DNA of 64,000 nucleotides from the NCBI GenBank assembly GCA_002840685.1, contig PHBU01000022.1:1-64000 (forward strand), written 5' to 3'. The notes under the pieces were generated by a model. It made no database searches and was not told where the DNA came from. It saw nothing but the letters and a program-made list of their open reading frames with translations. Below, piece by piece: positions 24,478-33,799 of the stretch (position 1 is the first letter of the stretch; each line of letters starts with the position of its first letter). Position numbers and translations under genes: made by a program. Origin of the DNA: Chloroflexi bacterium HGW-Chloroflexi-6 (GTDB taxonomy: Bacteria; Chloroflexota; Anaerolineae; Anaerolineales; Villigracilaceae).

Positions 24478-25293
24478 ATGATCCGGATTGGTGAGTTCTC
24501 ACGCATCAGCAAGGTTTCGATCAAAACCTTGCGCTTCTACGATGAAGCCGGTTTGCTGCATCCCGCCCGGGTGGATAACTTTACCGGCTACCGTTACTAC
24601 ACCTTCAGCCAGCTGGCCAGCCTGCACCGCATCCTGGCGCTCAAAGAGATGGGCTTCCCGCTTGAGCAGATTGGCCGTTTGCTCGGCGACGACCTGTCGG
24701 CAGAACAACTGCGCGGCATGTTGAAAGCCCGTCGAAACGAGATACAGGCCCGGCTGGAGGATGAGCTGGAGCGGCTTGCGCGTGTCGAAGCCCGTCTCCG
24801 TCTACTCGAAAAGGAGAATCAAATGAGTCAAGTGGAAGTTGTCATCAAAACCGTTGAGCCGCTGACGATCGCATCCGTGCGGGACACCATCCCGACCTAT
24901 AGCCAGCAAGGCGCGCTCTGGCGCGACCTGGAAGGTTATCTGGCCTTACAGCGCGTCCGCCCAAGTGGACCGTGTTTCACCATGTACCACGACGAAGAAT
25001 ACAAAGAACGCGATGTGGATGCCGAGGTCTGCGAACCGGTTGCGCCCGGCCTGGGCGAGTCGAAACGCGTCCGGGTGCGCATTCTGCCGGGGACGCAGAT
25101 GGCCTCCGCCGTTCATCGCGGCCCGTACCAGACCCTGGGCGAAGCCATCGAAACGATCGTACAGTGGATCGAGAGCAATGGCTACCGCATCACCGGCCCG
25201 GAACGTGAGATCTATCTGGTGCCGGGTCGTAACGGCAGCCAGACCGACCCCGACACCGTTACGGAAGTTCAGTTCCCGGTCGAGAAGATTTAG
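24478..25293 (+). CDS. MerR-family regulator with GyrI-like effector domain
   Basis: 271 residues. The N-terminal winged helix is in RIGEFSRISKVSIKTLRFYDEAGLL, split as RIGEFSRISKVSIKTLRFYD, followed by a dimerisation coiled coil to about residue 115. The C-terminal ~155 residues form a GyrI-like/BtrR-type ligand domain, as in BmrR and TipA-like drug sensors, with HRGPYQTLGEAIETIVQWIESNG split as HRGPYQTLGEA. Such proteins activate multidrug export genes on binding hydrophobic compounds. No exporter gene is adjacent; the nearest downstream genes are for glycogen metabolism behind a terminator. Confidence 0.88.
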   Translation: MIRIGEFSRISKVSIKTLRFYDEAGLLHPARVDNFTGYRYYTFSQLASLHRILALKEMGFPLEQIGRLLGDDLSAEQLRGMLKARRNEIQARLEDELERLARVEARLRLLEKENQMSQVEVVIKTVEPLTIASVRDTIPTYSQQGALWRDLEGYLALQRVRPSGPCFTMYHDEEYKERDVDAEVCEPVAPGLGESKRVRVRILPGTQMASAVHRGPYQTLGEAIETIVQWIESNGYRITGPEREIYLVPGRNGSQTDPDTVTEVQFPVEKI

Positions 25294-25320
25294 CCCGCGC
25301 AAAAAACGCCATTCAATTGC

Positions 25321-25354
25321 AAGCCCTCATTCCCGCCAATGAGGGCTTTTTATT
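25321..25354 (+). terminator. Rho-independent terminator of the merR-like gene
   Basis: 11-bp stem (25321-25331 / 25338-25348), 6-nt loop, then TTTATT. Confidence 0.9.
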
Positions 25355-25355
25355 G

Positions 25356-25361
25356 TAAAAT
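25356..25361 (+). promoter_or_regulatory. Candidate -10 element of a leaderless glgA transcript
   Basis: TAAAAT ends 6 bases before the glgA ATG and no ribosome site lies between, so the transcript may start at the ATG itself. No convincing -35 box; the upstream space is occupied by the terminator. Confidence 0.45.
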
Positions 25362-25367
25362 AGCTGC

Positions 25368-26792
25368 ATGTCCAAACCACTTAAAATATTATTCCTCGCT
25401 TCTGAAGCCGACCCCTTCGTCAAAGTCGGCGGACTGGGCGATGTGGCCGGGTCTTTGCCTTATGCCTTGCGTGGCCTGCGCAGTGAAAACCTGGATGTGC
25501 GCCTGGTGCTCCCGTTTCACTCCACCATCCGCGCCGAAGGGCTGACGCTTACCCGCGAAACGGTCTTCACCCTGCGGCGCAACAACGTCGATGTGCCGGC
25601 CCAGGTTTTTCGGGCCGACATCAAGGGCTTGCCGGCTTATCTCATCTCCGGCGCACCCGTGACCGGGTCGCTCAAAGTTTACGATCCCAACCCCAACGCG
25701 GACGGTGAAAAATACACCTTCTTCTCGATGGCCGCCCTCGAAATGGTGCGCCGCCTCGATTGGCGCCCCGATATCGTCCACGCCAACGACTGGCACACCG
25801 CCCCGGCCATTTACCAGGTGCGCCGCCAGCAAGACGACCCGTTCTGGGCCGGGGTCAAGACCGTTTTTTCGGTCCACAACCTGGGCTACATGGGCGCGGA
25901 AGCCGAGAATGCTCTGCTGGCTTACGGCCTGCCGCCGGTTGCCGAGCCGTTTTACCCCGAATGGGCCTGCCGCCAGCCCCTGCCGCAAGCGCTGTGGGCG
26001 GCCGATGAGATCGTGGCTGTTTCACCATCGTATGCCCAGGAGATCCAGACCCCCGAATACGGCTACGGGCTTGAAACCTTCCTGCAAACCCGTCGCGCAA
26101 CAGTCACCGGCATCGTCAACGGCATCGACTACAGCTTGTGGGATCCTTTCACGGACAATGATCTCGAAGCCAGATTTTCTGCCGACGATCTGAGCGGCAG
26201 GGCCGTCAACAAAGCTGCCATCCAGGCTCAATTCGGGCTGACCATGCATCCGCAAGCCCCGCTGCTGGCCATGGTAACGCGCATGGACTATCAAAAAGGC
26301 GTCGATATCGCCCTGGGGGCCTTGCGGCGCATCACCGACCTGCCCTGGACCGCCATCCTGCTCGGCACAGGCAACGCCGAACTCGAAGCCCAGGCACGCA
26401 GCCTCGAAGCGGATTTCCCGAACCGGATTGCCTCCGTCATCCGCTTTGACGCCAAGCTTTCGCGCCGCATCTACGGTTCCGCCGATATGCTGCTGATGCC
26501 CTCGCGCTACGAACCCTGCGGCCTGGCCCAGATGATCGGCATGCGCTATGGCGCAATCCCGGTCGCGCGCGCCACCGGCGGTCTGCGCGACACCATCGCC
26601 GATGGCCGGACCGGCTTCCTTTTTGCCGATTCTTCATCGAATGTGATGGCTGCCACCCTGCGCCGCGCGATCGAGACCTATGCTCACGCCGCAAAATGGC
26701 AGACCATGCAGCAGACCGCCATGTTCGAAGACTTCTCCTGGGAAAAATCCGCGTTCCAATACGCTGATATGTATCACCAACTCGTTAAATAG
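25368..26792 (+). CDS. glgA: Glycogen/starch synthase (GT5)
   Basis: 474 residues, normal for GlgA. Transfers glucose from ADP-glucose (sometimes UDP-glucose) to growing alpha-1,4-glucan. N-terminal FLASEADPFVKVGGLGDVAGSLP (given in part: KVGGLGDVAGS) binds the sugar nucleotide; HANDWHTA and FSVHNLGYMG are family blocks; the C-terminal domain has MPSRYEPCGLAQMIGMRYG and ARATGGLRDT, which hold the nucleotide and the acceptor. It is directly followed by malQ, giving a two-gene glucan unit. No obvious Shine-Dalgarno; see the leaderless -10. Confidence 0.94.
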   Translation: MSKPLKILFLASEADPFVKVGGLGDVAGSLPYALRGLRSENLDVRLVLPFHSTIRAEGLTLTRETVFTLRRNNVDVPAQVFRADIKGLPAYLISGAPVTGSLKVYDPNPNADGEKYTFFSMAALEMVRRLDWRPDIVHANDWHTAPAIYQVRRQQDDPFWAGVKTVFSVHNLGYMGAEAENALLAYGLPPVAEPFYPEWACRQPLPQALWAADEIVAVSPSYAQEIQTPEYGYGLETFLQTRRATVTGIVNGIDYSLWDPFTDNDLEARFSADDLSGRAVNKAAIQAQFGLTMHPQAPLLAMVTRMDYQKGVDIALGALRRITDLPWTAILLGTGNAELEAQARSLEADFPNRIASVIRFDAKLSRRIYGSADMLLMPSRYEPCGLAQMIGMRYGAIPVARATGGLRDTIADGRTGFLFADSSSNVMAATLRRAIETYAHAAKWQTMQQTAMFEDFSWEKSAFQYADMYHQLVK

Positions 26793-26802
26793 AGGCTTTT
26801 TT

Positions 26803-28287
26803 ATGACTTTCACTCGCTCTTCAGGCATGCTGCTCCACCCCACCAGCTTCCCCGGCCCCTACGGCATCGGCGACCTGGGGCCTTTCGCCTATCGCTTCAT
26901 CGATTATCTGGCCGAAACCGGCTCCAAGCTCTGGCAGGTGCTGCCGCTCGGCCCCACCAGCTACGGCGATTCGCCCTACCAGTGCTTTTCGGCCTTCGCC
27001 GGCAACCCCTACATGGTCAGCCCAGACTTCCTGATGCAGGAAGGCCTGCTGACCATCGAAGACCTGGCCGACATGCCACACTGGGAACCGAATCGGGTGG
27101 ATTTTGGCCTGATCTACCAGTGGAAGCCCAAGCTGCTCGACAAGGCCTTTGCGCACTTCGAACAATCCGCATCGGACCAGCTTCGCAGTGAGTGGGCCGG
27201 GTTCCGTCAAAGCAACGCTGCCTGGCTGGATGATTACGCCCTGTTCATGGCGCTCAAGGATACAAACGGCGGCATGGCCTGGAACGAGTGGCCCGCTCCC
27301 CAGCGCGACCGTGACCCACAGACGCTGGCCGAAGCCCGCGAACGGCTGGCAGACGCCATCACCCGTCAGCAGTTCCGGCAGTTCCTGTTCTTCCGCCAGT
27401 GGAACGCCCTGCGCAAATATGCCAACAGTAAAGGTATCCAGGTTATCGGCGACATCCCGATCTTCGTCGCGATGGACTCGTCCGACGCCTGGGCCAACCC
27501 CGGGTTGTTCTACCTCGACGAAGCCGGTAAACCGACCGTCGTGGCAGGCGTCCCGCCTGATTATTTCTCGCCGACCGGCCAGTTGTGGGGCAATCCGCTT
27601 TACCGTTGGGATGTTCACAAAGCCAGCGGCTATGCCTGGTGGATCGAGCGCATCCGCGCCACTCTGACGAACGTTGATATCGTGCGCATCGACCACTTCC
27701 GCGGCTTTGCCGGCTACTGGGAAGTCGCGGGCGATGCCCCGACCGCCCAAACCGGACGCTGGGTCCCCGGCCCGGGCATAGACCTGTTCATCGCAATCCG
27801 CGATGCCTTGGGCGATCTGCCGATCATCGCCGAAGACCTGGGCGAGATCACGCCAGATGTGATCGAACTGCGCGACACGCTCGGCCTGCCGGGCATGAAG
27901 ATCTTCCAGTTCGGTTTCTCCGGGCCGGAAAATCCCTTCCTGCCCCATCACTACACCAAAAACTGTGTTGTTTACACCGGCACGCACGACAACGACACCG
28001 CCCTGGGCTGGTACCGCACCTGCCCGCACAGCGAACGCGATTTCTATCACCGTTACCTGGGCCGCGATAACGCCAACGTGCCAGGCGACATGATCCGCGC
28101 CATCTGGTCTTCGGTGGCGGTCTTTGCGATTGCTCCCTTGCAGGATTTTCTCGGCCTGGGCACTGAAGCGCGCATGAACTTCCCCGGCAAGGTCGGCGGC
28201 TACTGGGCCTGGCGCATGGACGAAAGCCACCTGAGCGACTGGCTCAAGGGTAGAATGAAGGAACTGAACTGGCTGTACGAACGATAA
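26803..28287 (+). CDS. malQ: 4-alpha-glucanotransferase (amylomaltase, GH77)
   Basis: 494 residues from MTFTRSSGMLLHPTSFP, 10 bases after glgA; the frame is open upstream inside glgA but has no signal there. Disproportionates maltodextrins by moving alpha-1,4-glucan segments. Motifs: SPYQCFSAFAGNP, nucleophile region VDIVRIDHFRGF, acid/base region IIAEDLGEITPDV and YTGTHDNDTALGWY, covering the GH77 catalytic Asp/Glu/Asp. Length is typical. With GlgA this implies storage-glucan synthesis and recycling. A strong terminator follows. Confidence 0.94.
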   Translation: MTFTRSSGMLLHPTSFPGPYGIGDLGPFAYRFIDYLAETGSKLWQVLPLGPTSYGDSPYQCFSAFAGNPYMVSPDFLMQEGLLTIEDLADMPHWEPNRVDFGLIYQWKPKLLDKAFAHFEQSASDQLRSEWAGFRQSNAAWLDDYALFMALKDTNGGMAWNEWPAPQRDRDPQTLAEARERLADAITRQQFRQFLFFRQWNALRKYANSKGIQVIGDIPIFVAMDSSDAWANPGLFYLDEAGKPTVVAGVPPDYFSPTGQLWGNPLYRWDVHKASGYAWWIERIRATLTNVDIVRIDHFRGFAGYWEVAGDAPTAQTGRWVPGPGIDLFIAIRDALGDLPIIAEDLGEITPDVIELRDTLGLPGMKIFQFGFSGPENPFLPHHYTKNCVVYTGTHDNDTALGWYRTCPHSERDFYHRYLGRDNANVPGDMIRAIWSSVAVFAIAPLQDFLGLGTEARMNFPGKVGGYWAWRMDESHLSDWLKGRMKELNWLYER

Positions 28288-28293
28288 ACGATC

Positions 28294-28325
28294 AAATCCC
28301 CGCCACAATGGCGGGGATTTTTATT
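28294..28325 (+). terminator. Rho-independent terminator of glgA-malQ
   Basis: 11-bp stem (28294-28304 / 28310-28320), 5-nt loop, T-rich tail. Confidence 0.9.
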
Positions 28326-28439
28326 GGTTTTGCCCTCCCCCAAGTGGCGGAGGCAGACACTCCCCAACCGATGGATGCGTTGCAGGAAGTGATTGTCGTA
28401 TGATGAATAGGATAACCAACCACCCAAAAGGAGAGTGAC

Positions 28440-28772
28440 ATGAGCATATTTACTGACATCTTCAACAAAATCATCGGCAAGATCAAAGGCCTGGTGCCCG
28501 GCGCAAATACCATATCCGATGTCAACCTGACCGTCGAACTTGACAAACTGGCAAAGGGCAAGAATCTTGAGTGGAAAACTTCCGTGATCGATTTCTTGAA
28601 ACTGATTGGCGCGGACAGCAGCCGGGGAAACCGCGACGAACTGGCAAAAGAACTGGGCGTTGATGCCAGCCTGGAAAGTGGAAGCGCAGCGAAGAACGAA
28701 GCCCTGCGAAAGGCCCTCTTTAAGAAGATCGCTGAAAATGGCGGCAATATCCCCAAAGCGCTGATACAATAA
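28440..28772 (+). CDS. DUF3597 domain protein
   Basis: 110 residues, single DUF3597 domain recognisable from DVNLTVELDKLAK, LEWKTSVIDFLKLIGADSS and RDELAKELG. A small helical protein of unknown function found widely in bacteria; some homologues have DNA-binding-like or LysM partners, not seen here. A GGAGAG site precedes the ATG. Monocistronic between two terminators. Confidence 0.85.
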   Translation: MSIFTDIFNKIIGKIKGLVPGANTISDVNLTVELDKLAKGKNLEWKTSVIDFLKLIGADSSRGNRDELAKELGVDASLESGSAAKNEALRKALFKKIAENGGNIPKALIQ

Positions 28773-28834
28773 AAGCGGTTGCCGCCAGAGCGTTCAGTTC
28801 AGAGAGATTTGAGCGAGCGCCCGATTTATAAATG

Positions 28835-28869
28835 ACAAAAATCCCCGCCGCAAGGGCGGGGATTTTTGT
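28835..28869. terminator. Hairpin terminator between convergent genes
   Basis: 15-bp stem (28835-28849 / 28855-28869) with a 5-nt loop and A- and T-runs on both sides, suited to both the DUF3597 gene and the converging YwqG-like gene. Its GC core repeats that of the terminator at 28294. Confidence 0.88.
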
Positions 28870-28952
28870 TATCTTGCAAAGCAGTGCCAAACGACAGAAG
28901 ATTTTTCAGCGCATTTTAGTTTGTTTTTACCCAAAGACCACTTGATGCTTCC

Positions 28953-29747
28953 TTAGCCACAATCCCAGCTATAAAGCACCCTTGAAAAATCTTTTTTCTG
29001 CAGATCCTGCTCCGTGATAAAGAAATTCCCCACACCGACATCGCCCCACAGTATTCCCGCTTCTTCATCGCTGTCCATTTGGAAAAGCAAAACATATTGT
29101 TGGTTTTTATATTTTTCGTCGTTCCTCGGGTCACTTTGTGTGAAGTATGGGTACCCGCCAATTCTATGGCCATAGGCTGGAAAAGTGGTTTCGTATTCTG
29201 AGTAAACTTTGTCAATGTCAGGTCCAGAATCAGCGCCTTGACCGATCACCAGGGATTCGAATTGATAATCATTCGCGGTTACCGGAGCATGTTTCAGGCT
29301 GAACTTAAGCGAGCAAGATTTTCCAAAAGGCAGCATGTCTGGTTCTGGCAAAAAACCAAAATCCGTTATCAACTTGCTTTCATCTTCAAAAACTTCCGGG
29401 AAATACAAAACCCTGAAGCCATCCTGTTTTCCCAAATCTTCCAAGATTGCTCCGTAGAGATCATCCCCGCCTGAAATATAAAATTGCAAAATCCCTGCTT
29501 TCGGGAATTTCTCGAGTTTTGGAGATTCTGCAAAATTGATCTGGGCCAGCAAAAACATCGGCTGCCCTTTGGCATCTTTGGGATATTCAAGATCTTTTGG
29601 AAAATACGGCAAACCGCCAAACTTACTCTGCCAGAGAAGCAGGTTTTCTTCCTGGCTCGCTTTTATCTCAATAAATGGTTTGATGCTGGCTTCAATATTT
29701 TTCTTAAAAGCGATCAATACTTCGGGCAAATCAATATCCAGTTTCAT
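28953..29747 (-). CDS. YwqG-like DUF1963 protein
   Basis: 264 residues from MKLDIDLPEVL, with GGAGG 7 bases upstream. DUF1963/YwqG family: FGGLPYFPKD, FLLAQINFAE, ILQFYISGGDD and HRIGGYPYFTQSDPR, then a C-terminal WGDVGVGNFFITEQDL. Known members include a Bacillus protein of unknown function; some act as immunity-like or SMI1-like proteins, but this is not established. The gene is visibly more AT-rich than its neighbours and uses more AAA, TTT and ATT codons, suggesting transfer. Confidence 0.85.
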   Translation of the reverse strand: MKLDIDLPEVLIAFKKNIEASIKPFIEIKASQEENLLLWQSKFGGLPYFPKDLEYPKDAKGQPMFLLAQINFAESPKLEKFPKAGILQFYISGGDDLYGAILEDLGKQDGFRVLYFPEVFEDESKLITDFGFLPEPDMLPFGKSCSLKFSLKHAPVTANDYQFESLVIGQGADSGPDIDKVYSEYETTFPAYGHRIGGYPYFTQSDPRNDEKYKNQQYVLLFQMDSDEEAGILWGDVGVGNFFITEQDLQKKDFSRVLYSWDCG

Positions 29748-29889
29748 TTCAAATCCTCCGAGACAATATGGATACCGGGAACAGACCAGGAGGCTGGTTG
29801 CCCGCCGCTCCACCATTAAAACGTTCTCTATTACTATAGCAGAAATCTACGCTATAGAAAACTCCCCCAAATCGAAGCAACGTTTTGCC

Positions 29890-30930
29890 CTATAGTTCAA
29901 TCGTGAAGTTCGTCCCTTTGCCCACTTCGCTCTGCACCTCGATCGTCCCACCGTGTGCGTGGATTAATTGGCGGGTGATCGCCAACCCAAGGCCGCTGTG
30001 GGTTCGTCCGCTGCGCGACTTGTCGCCGCGCCAGAAACGGTCGAAGATAAAGGGCAGATCCTCGGGAGCGATTCCCGCGCCCGAGTCCTGGATGACGATC
30101 CGCGCGCTTCGCTCGGGATTTTGGCTGGCTTCCGTTTGGATGGAGATTTTCCCGCCCGCGGGGGTGTGCCGCAGGGCATTCGAAACGAGATTAGACAACA
30201 CCTGGTTGAGCCGGTCATAATCGGCGGTCAAAACCTGTTCCGGATCGCCAATGTCGGTTATCAGGTCAACCCCCTGGGCCGCGGCCTGGGGCGCAAAACT
30301 GGTCGTTAGGTCACTGATCAGGTCCGCGAGCAGGAAGCGGGTAGGATGAAGCGGCAGTTGGCCGGTTTCAGCGAGCGAGAGAATCTGCAGATCGTTCACC
30401 AGGCGGGCGAGCAATTTCGTCTCATCCAGCGTGTTGTTGATGTGTTCGGGCGTCGGTTCGTAGACACCATCCACAATGCCTTCGAGGTTACCCTGAATGA
30501 TGTGCAGCGGCGTGCGCAGTTCGTGGGCAATATCCGCTGTCAGGTTGCGGCGCTGCTGTTCAGCGCGTTCCAGTTCACCAACCATTTTATTGAAGCGCCT
30601 GATCAAGTCGCTGAACATGTCTGATTTATTTTCCGGCACGCGGACGGCAAGATTGCCTTCTTCCACAGCGTTGATGGCGCGAAAAAGCTGTTCGAGCGGC
30701 CGGCCCAGGCGGGTATACAGCTGAAAAATAGTGAAGACAACCAGTATCAACAGGCCGATCGGCGCACCACAGACCAGCAACCAGATGTTTCGCGCGCCAG
30801 AGTATTCTGAAAAGACCCAATAGAGAAGCGCCGCGCCGCCCCCCACAAAGAGGAAGAGCGCGATGAGCAGAAAGAACACTAGCGGCACAAAGCGGTTTGT
30901 GCGGCTTTTACTGGGCGGGGTGGTGGACAT
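29890..30930 (-). CDS. Sensor histidine kinase (BaeS-like)
   Basis: 346 residues. Two membrane segments near the N-terminus (about 15-40 and 47-70) with almost no external loop, a HAMP-like stretch (RPLEQLFRAINAVEEGNLAVRV, given in part: NAVEEGNLAVRV), HisKA with ADIAHELRTPLHIIQGN (His acceptor), and HATPase_c with NLVSNALRHTPAGG, QDSGAGIAPED and HSGLGLAIT. Without a periplasmic sensor it probably senses a membrane signal. It lies 11 bases after the response regulator gene, forming a standard two-component pair. Confidence 0.92.
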   Translation of the reverse strand: MSTTPPSKSRTNRFVPLVFFLLIALFLFVGGGAALLYWVFSEYSGARNIWLLVCGAPIGLLILVVFTIFQLYTRLGRPLEQLFRAINAVEEGNLAVRVPENKSDMFSDLIRRFNKMVGELERAEQQRRNLTADIAHELRTPLHIIQGNLEGIVDGVYEPTPEHINNTLDETKLLARLVNDLQILSLAETGQLPLHPTRFLLADLISDLTTSFAPQAAAQGVDLITDIGDPEQVLTADYDRLNQVLSNLVSNALRHTPAGGKISIQTEASQNPERSARIVIQDSGAGIAPEDLPFIFDRFWRGDKSRSGRTHSGLGLAITRQLIHAHGGTIEVQSEVGKGTNFTIEL

Positions 30931-30941
30931 GGCGCTGAAGC

Positions 30942-31625
30942 CTATGCTTCCTTTTCAATAAAGCGATAACCGATTCCGTAGACGGTCTCGATCATCGCTT
31001 CGCCTGAGGCGGCTTCAAGTTTCTTGCGCAGGTTCTTGATGTGCGAGTCCACACTGCGGTCCACGCTGGAGGCTGCGCCGTGCAAATCGTCCAGTAACTG
31101 TTCACGGGTGAAGATCTGGCCGGGACGGCTGGCGAGCAGATGTAACAGCTTAAATTCATTCGGCGTAAATTTGATCGGGGTGTTGTTGAACTTCACCAGG
31201 TACTTTTCGGCGTCAATTTCCAGTCCACCGGCGCGCAGGATGGCCGGCCCTTTAACGTCGCCATGGCTGCGGCGCAGGCGGGCCCGCACCCGCGCCACCA
31301 ATGCGCGGACAGAGAAGGGCTTGGTGATATAGTCATCCGCACCGATCTCCAGGCCGGTCACCTGGTCGATCTCCTCGGAGAGCGCCGTCAGCATAATGAT
31401 CGGCACATCGCTTTCGCGGCGCAGAATGCGGCATACTTCGCGCCCATCCAAAAGGGGCAGCATCAGGTCAAGGATGATCAGGTCCGGCTTTTCGCGCCTG
31501 GCGAGCGCCAGGGCGGCCTGCCCGTCTGCGGCAACCATAACGCGGAAACCGTTCTTCTCAAGGTAATCCCTGGCGAGGCGGGCAACCCTGGGTTCATCAT
31601 CAACAACAAGGATAAGTTGGGACAT
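30942..31625 (-). CDS. OmpR-family response regulator
   Basis: 227 residues. Receiver domain with acidic pair VVDDEPR, phospho-acceptor Asp in LIILDLMLPLLDG and the switch Lys in ITKPFSVRALVARVRARLR (short form ITKPFSVRAL). C-terminal winged helix with FTPNEFKLLHLLASRPGQ and SSVDRSVDSHIKNLRKKL, typical for binding direct repeats. It is the first gene of a two-gene operon with the kinase. Target genes are not evident; no neighbouring transporter is present. Confidence 0.94.
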   Translation of the reverse strand: MSQLILVVDDEPRVARLARDYLEKNGFRVMVAADGQAALALARREKPDLIILDLMLPLLDGREVCRILRRESDVPIIMLTALSEEIDQVTGLEIGADDYITKPFSVRALVARVRARLRRSHGDVKGPAILRAGGLEIDAEKYLVKFNNTPIKFTPNEFKLLHLLASRPGQIFTREQLLDDLHGAASSVDRSVDSHIKNLRKKLEAASGEAMIETVYGIGYRFIEKEA

Positions 31626-31663
31626 GGGTAAAGTATACAGGAGAAGGTCAAAAATGAACTGCT

Positions 31664-32626
31664 TTAGGGCACACGGACAACGATCTTGCCCTGGGCATGG
31701 CCGGTGCCGAGATGGCGCATGGCCTCGCTGATCTGGGCCAGCGGATAGGCTTTTTCAACAACCGGCCGAACTTTCCCGCTCTCGAACCATTCGTTGAGCA
31801 GATAGAAATCCTCGCGGTTGAATTTGGCGATGAAGAAGGCTATTTTTTGACTCGCGCCCAGCGCCGCCAGGTGGATCGCGGCAATGTGACGCAGGGGGCC
31901 GATGACCGGGAACTTGGGCCCGCCGACGATAACAAAATTCGCAGTGGAAGTCAGCACTCGTTTATATTCGTACCAGGTGCGGCTGCCGGCAATGTCGAGC
32001 AGCAGATCGTAACGTTGGCCGCTGCGAGTGAAATCATCTTTGGTGTAATCGATGACACGGTCGGCGCCCAGTGAGCGGATCAGTTCCACGTTGCGCGGGC
32101 TGCAGACCGCGGTCACTTCGGCGCCCATTGCTTTGGCGATCTGTACGGCAAAGGTGCCCACGCCGCCAGATGCGCCGTTGATCAGCACTTTTTGTCCGGC
32201 CTGCAATTGACCATAATCGCGAAGGCCCTGCAAGGCGGTGATAGCCGCTATTGGGACGGCCGCGGCCTGTTCGAAGGTTAGATTGCCCGGCTTGGGGATG
32301 ACGATGTTGCGGACACAGACGTATTCGGCGAAAGCCCCGCTTCGCGCGCCGTAGACTTCATCACCTGCTTTGAACTGGGTGACATCCTTGCCGACGGCTT
32401 CGACCAGCCCGGCGTAATCGGTGCCGAGGCGGGTTTCCTTCGGGCGTAACAGGCCCCCGCCCAGCCGGCCAATGAACAGGCCGCTCATCGCGTACCACTC
32501 GGCCGGGTTGACTGATGTGGCGCGGATCTTGACCAGCACCTCATCATCTTTTGGGGTGGGCTTTTCGATCTCCTCGATCGTCAGAACTTCAGGCGAACCA
32601 TAGGTTTTATGGAAAACGGCTTTCAT
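31664..32626 (-). CDS. MDR-family NAD(P)-dependent quinone reductase / dehydrogenase
   Basis: 320 residues from MKAVFHKTYG, with AGGAG 10 bases upstream. Medium-chain dehydrogenase/reductase fold without the zinc ligands: GroES-like N-terminus (VKIRATSVNPAEWYAMSG), nucleotide loop INGASGGVGTFAVQIAK (key GASGGVG) and LGADRVIDYT. Zinc-free members reduce quinones or enones with NADPH. Substrate unknown. It is separate from the two-component operon by 38 bases and reads in the same direction. Confidence 0.9.
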   Translation of the reverse strand: MKAVFHKTYGSPEVLTIEEIEKPTPKDDEVLVKIRATSVNPAEWYAMSGLFIGRLGGGLLRPKETRLGTDYAGLVEAVGKDVTQFKAGDEVYGARSGAFAEYVCVRNIVIPKPGNLTFEQAAAVPIAAITALQGLRDYGQLQAGQKVLINGASGGVGTFAVQIAKAMGAEVTAVCSPRNVELIRSLGADRVIDYTKDDFTRSGQRYDLLLDIAGSRTWYEYKRVLTSTANFVIVGGPKFPVIGPLRHIAAIHLAALGASQKIAFFIAKFNREDFYLLNEWFESGKVRPVVEKAYPLAQISEAMRHLGTGHAQGKIVVRVP

Positions 32627-32776
32627 GGATACATTTCTCCTTGGGCAGTTGATACCCAAAGGATAACAATCCATTGTGGAGGAATTATGGAGGAAACGGT
32701 CAGGGTTTGTGGAAGTTGTTTTGGGTCATCAGACCCGATATTACGTACGCCATCGTAGCTTATTAGGCCAAACACC

Positions 32777-33262
32777 CTATAAATTACCTTCCAACGCCCT
32801 GACATAATTATCTTCCACGTTGCCATTCCTGCTTTCATTGAGCAGGCAGCTTAATTCGCCAAGGTGATACAGGCTGTGCCGCAGCAGAAATATAACAAGC
32901 GCCAATTTCGTCTTTCCGGCCCAGGGGAAACCGTCATTGGCCGACATAAAATCAAGTTCGCTCAGCCAGGTTTCTGTTCTTCGTGAATATTCATCGATGC
33001 CATGCAAAATATCGTTTCGCGAGGGAAGCTCATCTTCCGCGGCTGTTTGGCCGTTCATCTCGAAAGATTTCCCTGATCTGAATTTCATATCGGACAAATC
33101 TCCAAGGTAGTATTTGGTTGACTTCAAAATATGGAAAGACAGCCTTGCCGGGGTTGTGGCATCCCGCCCGGTGTGCAACCAGGCTTCATCATCAAAATCA
33201 TTAACCAGTCGGGTAAATACCCGCCAGGTGTGCGCATATTGGCTGATAAATTCATTTTGCAT
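32777..33262 (-). CDS. DinB-like four-helix protein
   Basis: 161 residues. Pattern of a DinB/YfiT-type four-helix bundle: HILKSTKYYLGD in helix 2 and RHSLYHLGELSCLL in helix 4, with His residues in metal-ligand positions. Such proteins are nickel or zinc-binding and some are thiol-S-transferases (bacillithiol or mycothiol dependent); most are uncharacterised. Lower GC than the core genes around. No operon partner is clear. Confidence 0.7.
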   Translation of the reverse strand: MQNEFISQYAHTWRVFTRLVNDFDDEAWLHTGRDATTPARLSFHILKSTKYYLGDLSDMKFRSGKSFEMNGQTAAEDELPSRNDILHGIDEYSRRTETWLSELDFMSANDGFPWAGKTKLALVIFLLRHSLYHLGELSCLLNESRNGNVEDNYVRALEGNL

Positions 33263-33318
33263 CGGTCAGCTCTTTCAATCGCAGTTCGGAAGTTCTCACG
33301 CGCCCGATCTGTACAATA

Positions 33319-33783
33319 TCAACAATCATTCGTGCGTATAAAAAAGTCTCTCAGTGCCCGCAAGCGTTTACGGGTTTCCCATGTAAATATCCTCTTCAAT
33401 ACAGGGTCAAGGATGAATTGAAGGGCGGGTGGATTGGTGGTAAATTGAAATTGGTAGATGATCCGCGACTGATGCTCCGAAATGTCTTCATGTTGAATGG
33501 AAGCTGCCCATGACATGAATAAAAAGGGAGTATTAACCATTTTAACTGCAGCCAGGGTTGGGCGGTCAAATGAAACATACACTGTTTTAAGGGTGAGACT
33601 GCCTAATGATCTGCGGCCCACGCAAACAGCGGTTACGCCCTTGCCTGCCGCGATAAAACCATCGTCAAGATAGGCTGCTTGCAGGAGAGTATCCCATTCC
33701 AGCCGACGTGTGTAATCATGCAGCAGATCAAAAACCACTTCGCTTGAGGCAGGAATGATCTCACTAACTTTGCCATGAGCCAT
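33319..33783 (-). CDS. SRPBCC-fold (polyketide cyclase-like) protein
   Basis: 154 residues with the START/SRPBCC opening KVSEIIPASSEVVFDLLHDYTRRLEWD (key ASSEVVFDLLHDYTRRLEWD) and C-terminal helix FTWETRKRLRALRDFF. The fold encloses a hydrophobic pocket; members bind lipids, polyketides or act in stress response. Ligand unknown. AT-richer than average; located in a run of small minus-strand accessory genes. Confidence 0.78.
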   Translation of the reverse strand: MAHGKVSEIIPASSEVVFDLLHDYTRRLEWDTLLQAAYLDDGFIAAGKGVTAVCVGRRSLGSLTLKTVYVSFDRPTLAAVKMVNTPFLFMSWAASIQHEDISEHQSRIIYQFQFTTNPPALQFILDPVLKRIFTWETRKRLRALRDFFIRTNDC

Positions 33784-33799
33784 TGAATTGTGTTTCCTG

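Noticed and set aside
26821..28308. 495-residue open frame antisense to malQ
   Set aside because: Mirrors the coding strand of a well-supported gene; no start signal or recognisable motif.
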